Origin: Chromera velia
Lineage: Eukaryota > Sar > Chromeraceae
NCBI GenBank assembly: GCA_018398765.1
Contig: JAHBMJ010001361.1
Location: 1-64,000, forward strand
Direction: 5' to 3'
Length of the DNA stretch: 64,000 bases
A program made the position numbers and the translations under genes. Of the stretch, positions 12,401 to 23,274 are shown one piece after another (the first letter of the stretch is position 1; the number at the start of each line of letters is the position of its first letter). A model generated the notes under the pieces. That model had not been told where the DNA came from and searched no databases. It saw only the letters and a program-made list of their open reading frames with translations.

Positions 12401-13295
12401 TGCAGATTTGGGAGTGTGACACCGCCGCCACCCCCTTTTTTGGGTCCCCCAACTTCACAGAATACTGCAAGAAGGTGGGTTGACTGACCATGTCGTCTTG
12501 TGCGTTTATTATTACATGACAGAAGGAGTCCCACACGTATGCACACCCAATGTGCAAAAGACACCGAGAAGGTGTGAAGTGAGAGAAATGCGGCGGCTTG
12601 GAGGGTCGAAAGGAAGAATGAAAAAAAAAATCGGGACACACAATGAAAATTCCCATCCCTTCCACTCCCCTTACTGGAGCTTTGGGCCCTTGGTTGCGGT
12701 TCTCAGAACTACGTTTCTTCTTTCACCCACTTTCTTTTTTTTTCGTTCCTCTTCCCACCACGCACGCTGTCCGTTTCCTTGCAGGTGGCTGGGTTCTCAG
12801 GCGTGTACCCGGAACACAAATTTGCTGTCGTGGAAGCTCTGATGAAGTTCGGAGCTCAGGTCGGCCTGGCTGGTGGTGGCTTTGCTGTGCGTCTTTCGTG
12901 TTGCCCACCCACTCGTCCCCCTTCCCCTCTTATGTCTTAATTCTGTCGGTGTTCACTACTTCTTTGTCGTCATCCTTCATCCTTCATGCATCCAAGTACC
13001 AAACTCAAGCAAGATGGAAAGAAATCATATGCACGGCCAGTCGATCGATCCGGCCTTTCTCTGTGGAAGGTAGGAAGCCTTACTGTCTGTTGTTTTTCTG
13101 TTCGTCCCTTTGTTTTGGGTCGCCGAGTGCATGCTTGACTCGTCCTTGGGTTTGCATGGGTCTCTGAAGGGGACATTGTCATCCATCAGCCTGTACGTCA
13201 GAGTGAGCTAGAGGGGGTGAGTGAGACGCCCAAATGTTTGTGCCTCTTTGTCTCTTCGTCTGTCTTAGTGGGTGCGTGCAAGCGTATGTGTACAT

Positions 13296-13343
<48 letters not shown>

Positions 13344-14422
13344 ATGTGCTTCAGGTCGGAATGACAGGAGACGGGGTGAACGACGCTCCTGCTTTGAAGA
13401 GGGCAACGGTGGGCGTTGCGGTGGCGGGAGCAACCGAAGCAGCGCGTGCAGCTGCCGACATTGCGCTCCTTGCCCCCGGTCTTTCGACTATTGTCACTGC
13501 TCTGATCCTGTCGCGACAGATTTTCAGGTAGGTAAGACTAACCGTCGGTCCTCTCTTTTCATTCTCTGAGATGAGCATTTTTTCCCCCGACGTGCTGCAT
13601 TTCTTCGTGGCTGCTCTCCTTGTTTTGCGATAGACTGCACGCATAAGAGCAAAGAATAATGTCTCCAGGCAGACCGACTGGTTCCCTTTCTTGCGTCTTT
13701 CCATACGGAAGGGATTCTTTCGGAGGGGAATGGGGCGGGCACGACGTTCCTTCCTGCCTGCCTTCTTTTCTTCTGTAGGAGGGAGGGAGGCAGTCGACCT
13801 TCCACTCTTTCGTCTCCTGTTCAGCATCTGTCACACACATGTCCCTCGTCTGACCGTCTTTTTACACATATGCGTGATTACACTAGCAGCAAAGCGAGAA
13901 GTTGTATGCCTTTTCTCCCTCTTCTCTTCATTTCTATGTACCTTTCTTTTCTTTTCTTCTCTTGCAGGCGTGTGGAGACGTACATCATCTACAGAATTGC
14001 GTGCTCGACCCTCTACCTCCTCTTCTTCTTCCTCGCCCTCTGGGCATTCAAGTTCGAGTTCCCCTCCTGGATCCTGGTCGTCCTCGGAATGCTGAACGAT
14101 ATCTCACAGGTAGGTGGCCGAGCAGACGGAGATAAACCGGGGGGGGGAGAAGGGGTGGGTTCAGATTTGAGTGCTGCGGGGGGGGAGTGAGAGGGGAGGG
14201 AGTTGCAAGGGGGCTTTTCCTGTTGGTGGTCTTTTATTTTGCCCTCCCTTGCTCTTGCTCTTTCTCGGCCTGCCCTGTATATGAGGATCTGAATGAATGA
14301 ATGAATGAATAGATGAATGGCTGAATGGACAAATGAATGAATGAAGAAATAATGGCTGTGCATGTGCTGTGCGTGGCATCTTTCCTCCTGTGTCTCTTTA
14401 CCTCTCTTTTTCATTTCCTGGC

Positions 14423-14476
<54 letters not shown>

Positions 14477-15758
14477 GTTCGTTCGTTCGTTCTTTCTTTC
14501 GTTCTTTCTTTCTTTCTTTCTTTCTCTCTTTCTTTCTTACGTTGTTTTGGTTCCTGGTGACGCACGCATGCAGATTGTGACGGGGTATGACCGCGTGGTG
14601 TCCGACAAGTACCCGAAGAGATGGTCGATGGTGGAGGTCTCTGTGAAGGCCTTCACTATGGGGATTGTGGCCACGGGGGGCAACCTGTTGTTCGTCTGGC
14701 TGTCCGCACAAAGTGGGGGCGAGATGGATCTGAACCTCGAGGAAGATCACCAGAGTTTTTGGTCTGCCTGGGGGCTACGTGATCTGTCTGATGCCGAGCT
14801 GGTTGCGTCGGTGTACCTGAACATGAGCATCAATGTCCAACTTATGTTCTTCGCGTGCAGGTACGTTCGTTGGGTTCGTTCATACATGTACGGAGTCTTC
14901 ACATCGTCTGTGTGTGCTGTGAACTTGAAGTTTCTCTTTTTGTCCGGGGGCACAAAAGACCCGCCACCGCTTTCTTTCTGCATTTCCTTTTTTTTTTAGT
15001 GAGTCCCTGGCCGTGTTGCGTGAAGAGACTTCTCTCGGCCTGCTTTGTGTAGTACCCCCTTTTTACCTTTCCTTTCTACAATCCTGGCTGCCTGGCTGCC
15101 TGACTTTCTGCCTGCGTGCAGGACAAAGGAACTCTTTTGGTTCCCTCGGGATACCACCAAGATGCCTCCTTTGTCGATTCTTTCTGTGTTGTTCGCCATT
15201 CTCCTCGGTTCCACATTCCTTGCCGTGTACATCCCGGACGTACACATGGGCGCAACGCCTATTGAGGGAATGCCGTGGCCTCATGCAGGCGTAACCTGGC
15301 TGTATGGCTTGGTGACGGTATTCTTTATGGACTTGTTCAAATTTGTCGTGTTCTTCATCTATTCGACCCCCTTCAGCTCCTTGACTGGGCCTTTGAGACT
15401 CCGTTTTGGCAGTCCGGAAGAAAGAAGAAGACAGGCAGAAAAGGAATTGAGAAAGATGCAGAGAGAGAGACAAGCCGAGCAAATGAAGAGACCTGGAGCA
15501 ATCATGAGAAAGGTGTCGGAAAGCCAGCAAGTTTTCTCGGCAGCTGCATCCGCGCATGCGGAAAGAGTGCAAAGAAGAAGCCACGCTGCCAACACGATAT
15601 CAGCTGGTGTACCGAGATTCGTGCGGGAGATGCCACCGTCCTCTGCCTCTGGTGTTGCTGGTGTCGGTCTGACCCCAGAGGAAGAATTGCAAATGGCGGT
15701 TTTCCGTGCTGCATCGCTTCCTAGTGGGGCCCTCCCCCCGGTGTTCTATCGAAACTGA
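6650..15758 (+). CDS. P3A-type plasma-membrane H+-transporting ATPase (16 exons)
   Basis: This enzyme pumps protons out of the cell using ATP. Exons: 6650-7030, 7425-7549, 7832-7931, 8446-8643, 9040-9137, 9472-9623, 10030-10282, 10650-10913, 11246-11321, 11716-11802, 12406-12474, 12785-12859, 13355-13527, 13968-14109, 14574-14860, 15122-15758. All join in phase to give 1038 residues. Signature motifs occur in order: actuator TGES (217-220), phosphorylation site CSDKTGT (Asp365), nucleotide-domain KGAPH (464-468), DPPRDDT (530-536), MITGD (552-556), and hinge TGDGVNDAP (630-638). The M6 motif MLNDISQ keeps Asp728, matching the proton-binding Asp of plant and fungal pumps. Exon 1 carries the cation-ATPase N-terminus and first membrane segment. 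The basic, Ser/Gln-rich C-terminus after about residue 920 is probably a regulatory tail. The ATG is the first in frame after the GC-rich block. Confidence 0.95.
7762..7820. repeat. (TG)n microsatellite in H+-ATPase intron 2
   Basis: A TG run with a few interruptions ends 11 bases before the exon 3 acceptor at 7831. It takes the place of a pyrimidine tract. Confidence 0.9.
9436..9466. repeat. (TG)n microsatellite in H+-ATPase intron 5
   Basis: A pure TG run leads directly into the acceptor GCGTGCAG at 9471. Confidence 0.9.
12020..12150. repeat. TTC-rich polypyrimidine tract in H+-ATPase intron 10
   Basis: Imperfect (CTT)n, almost free of purines over about 130 bases. The complementary strand gives an Arg/Lys-rich open frame that is only an artefact of the repeat. 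Confidence 0.85.
13292..13344. repeat. (TG)n-(AG)n compound microsatellite in H+-ATPase intron 12
   Basis: TG repeats followed by AG repeats end 10 bases before the exon 13 acceptor at 13354. Confidence 0.9.
14430..14545. repeat. (CT)n-(TTTC)n microsatellite in H+-ATPase intron 14
   Basis: A CT run followed by TTTC/GTTC tetranucleotides lies just before the exon 15 acceptor GCATGCAG at 14573. Confidence 0.9.
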
Positions 15759-15812
15759 TTCTTCGAAGGACCCAGTTGTGAGGAGGACAGGGGGGGGCAT
15801 TGGAAATGCTCT

Positions 15813-15852
<40 letters not shown>

Positions 15853-17578
15853 CAGACGCCGATCTCGAATCGAAGATGCGAGACAGAGAGAGGAGAGGAG
15901 AGAAAGAGGGAAAGAGAAAGGGTGGCAGGTTTTTTCGCTTCTTGGTGATTTCTTTGTGTACTCTCTGTCGATTTATCTTTTCTTTCCTTCCTTCCTTCCT
16001 TTCTTTCTCTCCCTCTCTCCATCTCTAACGTCCGTCCGGGTGCCACTGGGGTGCATGGGGTGTGGGCCCTCTGGGGTGGGTCCCTCTCTCTCTCGTGCTT
16101 CAATCGATTTAGCCTTTGTCGTCCTGCCTTTTTTTGTCTTGGTTGTCTGTTTTTGCCAACAAGAGGGAAGGGAGGATTCAATTTGAACAGCGGCGGGGAA
16201 GCTCCCTACAAATTCTGTCTTCTTCTTTTTGTGATGCTGCCGGAAGAGACATGCAGCCAGGTATCCATCACGAGAGTTCGTTGAGGTGAGTGAGGTCCGC
16301 AGAGTGAAGCAAGACAGCTAGGTGGGATGGATTGATCCAAATGTTGATGATGGGATCAAAACATCGGCACGGGATTGATGAGGAGGAGGAAGCGAGGAAG
16401 ACCGGCCCAAATCGAAATCCAAATTCACTGGCCGGCCCAAATCGATTGAAACAAACAAACTAACTTGACTATTAATATAATTCAGAAGAATCGGAGAACT
16501 TTACAACGAGGCCATGCAGTCCTGGCTGCAGAACGAAATTTGAGCATACGAACGAATTTCCAGCTGGATGCTTTAAAGGAGACGCATAAATGAGGGCGAA
16601 TGTATAGTTGAATGGTGCGCAACCCTTTTACACTGTCTGTTTCGTATGCTCGCTACCATATGAGGGGAAGCTTGCATGTTAACCTGTCTGCTGCTGCTGC
16701 TGTATGTACACTTCACTGTTGGTGTGGATTGCTGCATGGCTGGTTTGATTGATTCATCTGACTGTCTTCCACTGAGAGAGCGCGCCAACTTGAAAAAAAA
16801 AGAAAAAAACAGAAAAGAATAAAGAAAAAGAGAAAGGAAAAGAAAAGACGATATATTCTGTTGAAGGGACATGAAAAAGAGCCTCCACTGTTCCAGGCTT
16901 CCTTGATCGTGCATAAGGCCCAATCACTTCGGTTGCATGCCTGTGGCTGCCTGGCACCCTGCTGGTTTGTACAGATACATTCGATCGCGGATATGCATCG
17001 AAGAGGAGGACTGAACTTAGGCGAAAAGGCATCGAACAGGCTTATTTGAGTAAAGTGTAGACCTATCCTGCAAGCTTGAGTAATTTAGATTAGTAATTTA
17101 AAGTAATTTAGAGTGATTTAGCTTAGTAATTTAAAGTAATTTTAAGTAATTTAGAGTAATTTAAAGTTCGAAACTTCCCTGGAAGCCGCACGTCGGACAT
17201 TCGGCATTGGGGCGGGAGGCCAATCCTCCGGACATTAATCCTAATCCTAAAGTAATTTAGAAAAGTAAGTTTAGCAGTAAATTAGTATTTAGTAACTTGA
17301 AGTTTAGAAGTCTAAAATAGTAAGTTTAAAATTTATTAAATTAAAGCAAATTAAGCAATTTAGAGTAACTTTATTAGTTATTATTAGTGGAGCATCCGAA
17401 GATGTAAAGTATATTTTAAGTTAAATTAAAAGCGAGGTTCAACTTCACTGTGCACGTTCTGCTGCAACTTTTGCATGACAGTTGAGTTGGACGGTCGGTC
17501 GCGGGCATTTAGGAACACAGTTGCAACACCGCATTGTGGCAGCTCACAAACAAGATCGACTGAAAATTAAGGAGAGCT
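15759..17578. other. Convergent intergenic region with AT-rich tandem words
   Basis: This lies between the 3' ends of the H+-ATPase (plus) and HIS7 (minus) genes. A (CT)n run sits at about 15818-15849. From about 16440 the sequence turns AT-rich. At 17075-17175 and 17250-17350 it consists of irregular repeats of the word TAAGTAATTTAGAG. A GC island at 17185-17240 carries a short motif (GGAGGCCAATCCTCC) that recurs near 24610. No gene is visible. Confidence 0.6.
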
Positions 17579-18731
17579 TCAGGATGACAGGATTCGGACG
17601 GGCATTTCGGCTGTTTGCAAAGTCTGCTTGACGGACGAAATAGGAACCTCTCGACGGTGGAAGATGCCGGCTGCTAGTGCGGCATCTGCTGTCGTCTCCC
17701 TGCGGAGAGATAACAGAAGTCAGAAGGAAAGCAGAGGGGGGTAGCATCATCAGGGACTATGTACACACTACAGGAAGCAGTTCCATCGGCTGTCTTCCTC
17801 TAAGCTTACCTGCATGTACAGCGGCGATTGATTCAGTCTGCAAGGCCTCTCTTCGAATGAAACAAATTGACACAGCAATCCCATCATAGTCGAATGAATC
17901 ACCCGTTTCTTCCAGGAGGCTTAGAGTGAGTCACACAAAGAGAGTCGGGGAGTGAGTCGATGAATCTGCCAGTCACTCTTTTACGTGATGTGTGTGCAGG
18001 TGCGGAGTGAGTTGATTCGAAATGCACTCATCCGGGAATCCCGAAAGCAAGCAAGCAAGCAAGAAGCAAGCAAGCAAGCAAGAAAGAAAGAAAGATAGAA
18101 AAAAGAAAGAAAGAAAACAGAAAGAACGAAAGAAAGAAAGAAAGAAAGAAAGAAAGCAAGGAAGAAAAGAAAGAACGAAAAAAAAAAAAGAAAGAAAGAA
18201 AGAAACAGAGACAAAGCCTTCTGTCACAGGGCCATCCAAAAATCAGCGCACAAGAACGAGCCACAAGCATGGGGGAACGACCAGACGGGACAAACAGGAA
18301 GAGAGGGCGAATGCTGAGCACTCAAAACACCACACACACACACACACACGCACACGCACACACAGAGGAAGGGGGAGAGAGAGAGAGAGACGAGGGTGGA
18401 GAGAGTGAGAGAGCGAGCGAGAGACAGGCAGGCAGGCAGACAGAGTATTTTGCTTTTTTTTTTCTTTTTTTTTCTTTTTTTACAGAAAGACAGACAGACA
18501 GACAGACAATATGTTTCTTCTTCTCCATTCTTTTCTCCATGTACATAACAGACAAAAAGAAAGAAAGAAAGAAAAAGAAAGAACGAAAAAGAAAGAAAGA
18601 AAGAAAGAAAGACAGACAGACAGACAGAAAGGAAAGAAAGAAAGAAAGACAGAAAGAAAGAACGAACGAACGAAAGAAAGAAAGAAAGAAAGACAGACAG
18701 AAAGGAAAGAACGGAAAGAAGGAAAGAAGGA

Positions 18732-18762
<31 letters not shown>

Positions 18763-19039
18763 GAAAGAAAGGAAAGAAAGGAAGAAAGAAAGAAAGAAAG
18801 AAAGAAAGGAAGGAAGGAAAGAAAGAGAGAGAGAAAGAAAGAAAGAAAGAAAGAAAGAAAGGAAGAAAGGAAGAAAGAAAGAAAGAAAGAAAGAAAAAAA
18901 AAAAAGAAAGACAAAAGAACAGAACAAACAATCGAACAACGTGGGCAGGGGGCCCGAAAGGTGAGAGTTAAGCGCCCCTTGCCTCTCCACCTCCCGACAG
19001 ACAGTCAGTCAGTCAGACAAAGACAAAACGAGGAAGGCA

Positions 19040-19088
<49 letters not shown>

Positions 19089-21301
19089 GAGGAAGAAGAA
19101 AGGGGGAGAGAGAAATGCAAGAGTTTACAACGCTCTCCTCAGGAGAAGCTAGGAGAGAGAAGAGAAAGAAGAACTGACTGACCGAAAAACCTCCACGAAG
19201 TGTGCCGCACTGCCTGCCCCTGAAGAGGCAATGACTGGGATTCCAACTTTACTCTTCACTAAGCGAATCAACTCAAGGTCGAATCCGGAATTCGTGCCGT
19301 CTCTGCATGCATGCATTCATGTTAATTGTGTGAATGCATCAATACGAAGGCAGTCAGTCTCCTTGAGCAGGCATAGAAACGTTATCAAACGGCAGATTAG
19401 GAAGAATCCAATGAGGAGTGAGGGAGAACTCTTCCATCCGTTCAGTCTTCGTACGGTCTCCTGAAGGTCCTCTTTCTTTCTTTCTTTTCTTTTTTTTTGT
19501 CTGACCCAGCGTGTGGTGGTTTCTTTTCCTTCGTCCACTCCGGACTGAACGGTATTTGCGCGTTCAATCTAAAAACAATATAATCTGATCTCATCTGTGT
19601 ACAAGTGAGAGAATGCAGGAATGCTTCCATCTCAACAGCACCTGATTCTGTCAGCTCCTCTCAACCATTTCCTGGGTCCCGATCTTGTTTTCTCGTGATT
19701 CATTCATTCATTCATTCATTCATTGTCATTCTATCATTCATTCATTCACATTCATTTTCATTCATTCATTCATTCATTCGTTCGTTCGTTCATTCATTCA
19801 TTCATTCATTCATTCATTCGTCCATTCACTCATCTCTACCCCCAAGAGAAATCGACGAGTGTTGCATGGAGACTGTCTTTCTGTCTGTTTTTTCTTTGTC
19901 CCAGTCTCGTTCGTCTCTCTCTCTCTCTCTTTCTTTCTCTCTCTTTCTCTTTCTCGCTCCCCCCCCNNNNNNNNCTCCCTTCCCTCTTCTTGTCTTTCCC
20001 TTTCTTTTTTTCCTTCGTTCCTTCCTTCCTGTTTGTGTGCTCCTTCCTTTCGTTTTTTTCTTGCTTTCTTGTTATTCTTCCGCAGTCTTTTTTCCTTCCT
20101 ATCATTCTGTTAGCGCGTGTTGTTAACAGTGCAGAGAGCAACAGAAACGAGAGAGAGAAACGGTTTCCGTTCTCCAGCTTCTTTCTGCTGCGCATACACT
20201 TCCCATGCGACCAACCAAGAAGGTCGAAGAGAAAGAAAGAAAGGAAGGAAGGGAAGGAAGGAAGGAAGGAAGAGAACCAAACTGAACGGGGACACGAACG
20301 AACAAACAAAGAAACAAACAAACAAAGAAGCAAAGAAACAAACCAACAAACCAACAAACAAACAAACCAACAAACCAACAAACAAACCAACCAACCAACA
20401 AACGAACCGGTCGATGCAGTTCAATAGAATCTCGCCAGCCCCGAGAGCCTCCACAGCAGTCACCAGCTCGACAACCCCCAGGTCCGTTGTCTCCCTACCG
20501 CCCTTCACCGTGCATGCGTACCAACACACCGACTCCCCATCCAGTCCCGGAAGGCAGGTTTCAATGGTCTGATTGGTCGTCTCTCCCGGACCCTTCACGT
20601 ACACTCTCTTAGGATCAACTGACACAACCACAGCCTGCTTGCCGTACGCCTCTGCAATCTGTTCGATCGAGGAGGTCCCGTCTCCCTTCCCCCCTCTTTC
20701 CCAGAACGCCTTCGCAGCATAGACCGCATCGGACCCGATAGAGACCTTGTCAGCTCCCGAGCGGAAGTAGAGACCTGCAGGAAGGAGAAAGGAAACGGAG
20801 AAAAACACACAGGAAGGAACACCTGAAGAAACGACAGGCATTCCACTGGTTGCATGAGGACAAAAACAGAATCAGAGAAGGGCAACGTCAGAAAGAAAGA
20901 GAGAGCTGTACCAAAATTAGACCGCAGGGAAAAGCAGAAGGAACAGAAGGAGGGCAAGGAAGAAGAGTAGCGGAGAAGAGAAGAGACGAGAGGCGCGAGA
21001 ACGAAGACCAGAGAAGGTTTCGATGCAACAGAGAGAAAGAAAGCGATATGGCCGTCTGGTGAATCGGTTTACTCAATGTGTCGAAAAGAAAGCAACGGGA
21101 GGTGGGTGAAAGAGCGGCGTGAAAGAGACTCAAACAGTCTACTGCGAGAAGGAACGTGGGGCGCCTCGTCATGCATGCGGGTGCACTGTCGAGGCCTTCG
21201 AAGACACCCGCGCGCACTTCATCACGTGAGGCTTTCAAGAAACAAGAGGACCTTCCTCACTCCAATTCTCTCATGGACTTCACAGAAGAAAAAGTGCGTC
21301 A

Positions 21302-21332
<31 letters not shown>

Positions 21333-21682
21333 GTATCTCTCTCTCTCTCTCTCTGTCTCTGTATCTCTCTCTCTTTCTATCTATCTATCTATCCATCCAT
21401 CTATCTCTTTTTCTATCTGCCCAACAGACGGACGGATGGACGGACGGACCTGCGACTTCAAGTGCGGGCCTCAGAGTTCCATCGGGGTCCTTCAAGTCTC
21501 TGATTCCTCCCCCAACTGTGAGAGGCACAAACACCGTCTCCGAAGCCCTTCTCAAGACCTCCAACATGGGCACGTCCTCCAGCGGGGAGTTGGCGAATGA
21601 CGTGATGTTCAGAAACGTCACCTGCATCCATGCATCGATGCATTCATTCATTGAATGTGCAACAAGGAGAGAGCACAGAAAG

Positions 21683-21719
<37 letters not shown>

Positions 21720-23274
21720 GTGGGTGGGGGAAAAGAAGCGAAAAAGACAAGTATGTACGAGGAAGCCGGGGGGTGACGAAAGTATCGATCGATCGATCTA
21801 GGGGAATGAGTAGAGAATGTAGACAGATGGAGAGAGAACCTAGGCGAGAGACACAGCTGGGAAAAAAGCCTTATGAAAAAAGAAGAAAGACAGAGAAGCA
21901 CAGTGGATGCGGCCAGGCCTCCCAAAGGAAGGCCAAACAAGGCTCTGACAGAAAAAAAGAAAAAGAGGCCAGACAGTCTTCCCTCCTTTTTAGAACCGAC
22001 CTCGTCGGCCCCCTCCTCAAAGTACCGTCTGGCCAGGTCGACAGGCTTACCCAAATTCCTTACCTCCCCCCCCTCCCCTTTCTCTCTGACATCGTACTGG
22101 TCCCCTTTTGTCACAACGAGGTCACCTGCATGCATGCCATCAAAAGTAAATAAACCAACACAAAGATGCTCACGCTGGAAACGAGCAGACACACAAGCAT
22201 GGAGTGCAGACAGAGAGCTGAAGCAAGAAGGACCTTCATTCCAATAAGCCTGATTGATGCCAAAAGATGTAACTCGCTCCTCTCAGGAGGAAACAGAGAG
22301 AAACACGAGACAGAACGACGCCTGCATGCCCTTTGTTGAAAGAGGGACAACAAAGGTGAGAACAGCTCCAAGAAGGCCCCCGTCTTTTGACCCCCTGAGA
22401 AAAGCCAGACGTGTCGACACGATGCTATCAAGTGAGACGTGACTCACACACTGCTGCACAGTTTCTTTCCAACCTCACCAAGCTGACCTGTGTCATTCGT
22501 CCGCACATCCAGGCACGCAATCACCCTCCTTGACAATTCTGTACTTGATGAAAGGACGGATTCAGGCAGGGGACCTCCCTTGGGTATTTGCGGTGAAGGG
22601 GCCCAGGTAAGAAAGCGACGAAGGATCTCAACACCCGCGCCCCCCGATTTCTCTGGATGGAATTGCGTTGCAAAAACCGCACCTCTCTGCACTGCAGAGA
22701 CAAAATTTCGTGTCTCTCCGTAGTCCGTCAGACACGCGGTCCACTCACGCGAGGCCTCTGTCAAGGGCAAATGGTATGAGTGCACAAAGTACAGACGCTG
22801 TTGGGGGTCCAAAAGGGCCCCGGCGGCCTGGCTGTGCGATTCTGGAAGAGTCTTTACACGATTCCATCCGATATGCGGACAGGGAGACGTCGGATTTTCT
22901 GGAAATTTACGGATCTTTTCGGGAATGATGCCGAGACCCTCTGTTCCTTCACTCTCCTCAGACCCCAAACACAAAACTTGCAGACCGATGCAGATGCCAA
23001 AGAAGGGCTTCCCAGAGTGGAGGTACGCCCGAAGAGCCTCAAAGTATCCCTTTGACTTCAAAGCATTCATAGCCTGTCCGAAAGCCCCTACCCCCGGAAA
23101 GATGAGACGAGACGCGCAGTGGATGTCCTCAGCGCTTGCAACCACTTTGAACTCACATCCAGCAAGACGCAAGGCATTGTAGACGCTTCTCACGTTTCCA
23201 GCGCCATAGTCGAGAACGAATACCCCGCCACTATGGGTCCCGTTCTTCTCTTGAGTGTCGGTTCCGTTCTGCAT
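17579..23274 (-). CDS. HIS7: Imidazole glycerol phosphate synthase, glutamine amidotransferase/cyclase fusion (6 exons)
   Basis: Histidine biosynthesis: the HisH part releases ammonia from glutamine and the HisF part uses it to form imidazole glycerol phosphate and AICAR. Exons: 23274-22479, 22125-22001, 21621-21450, 20774-20408, 19302-19183, 17699-17579; all join in phase to 566 residues, close to yeast His7 (552). The amidotransferase spans residues 1-225, with nucleophile Cys95 in FGICIGLQ and the His206/Glu208 pair in QFHPEK. The cyclase starts at RRVIACLDV (Asp256), carries [13 protein letters not shown] and [12 protein letters not shown], and has the second catalytic Asp418 in [10 protein letters not shown]. 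Exon 5 holds [12 protein letters not shown] and [13 protein letters not shown]. Exon 6 holds [11 protein letters not shown] and ends in PVRILSS. Exons 5 and 6 are too short to be obvious open frames. Introns 4 and 5 are full of microsatellites, and intron 4 contains an assembly gap. The fused form is known from fungi, plants and other eukaryotes. Confidence 0.95.
18038..18915. repeat. Long polypurine microsatellite field in HIS7 intron 5
   Basis: Nearly 900 bases of GAAA, GACA, GAAC, GGAA and GAGA tetranucleotide blocks, broken by a (CA)n run near 18332-18362 and a T-rich patch near 18450-18480. Purines are almost all on the plus strand, so the HIS7 pre-mRNA carries it as a polypyrimidine stretch. 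The large open frames predicted here are products of the repeat. Confidence 0.9.
19046..19094. repeat. (GA)n microsatellite in HIS7 intron 5
   Basis: A run of GA dinucleotides downstream (in gene sense) of the exon 5 donor. Confidence 0.85.
19698..19823. repeat. (CATT)n microsatellite in HIS7 intron 4
   Basis: Imperfect CATT tetranucleotides, some changed to CGTT. The same unit makes up the array at 46141-46385 in another gene's intron. Confidence 0.9.
19967..19974. other. Run of eight undetermined bases (assembly gap)
   Basis: Eight N characters lie between a C-run and a CT-rich stretch inside HIS7 intron 4. The true gap length is unknown; an eight-base count may be a placeholder. Confidence 0.98.
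20222..20406. repeat. GGAA / AAAC / AACC tetranucleotide block abutting the HIS7 exon 4 donor
   Basis: GGAA-type repeats (20222-20270) and then AAAC and CCAA repeats (20297-20406) reach the exon border. In gene sense the intron begins GTTCGTTTGTTGGTT, so the repeat starts at the donor itself. Confidence 0.88.
21302..21405. repeat. (CT)n-(CTAT)n microsatellite in HIS7 intron 3
   Basis: CT repeats with CTGT interruptions, then CTAT/CCAT units, close to the exon 3 donor. Confidence 0.88.
21684..21718. repeat. (GCAG)n microsatellite in HIS7 intron 2
   Basis: About eight pure GGCA units about 60 bases upstream (in gene sense) of the exon 3 acceptor. Confidence 0.88.

Noticed and set aside
18022-19152. 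Several open frames of 100-235 codons on both strands
   Set aside because: They translate the GAAA-type microsatellite into Lys/Glu/Arg or Phe/Leu/Ser repeats. The stretch is an intron of HIS7, with confirmed exons on both sides.
20110-20407. Extension of HIS7 exon 4 past the donor at 20407 (open to 20110)
   Set aside because: The open frame continues only as Val/Cys/Phe/Leu-rich translation of the AAAC/AACC repeat; the cyclase continues in exon 5 ([12 protein letters not shown]), which joins in phase.
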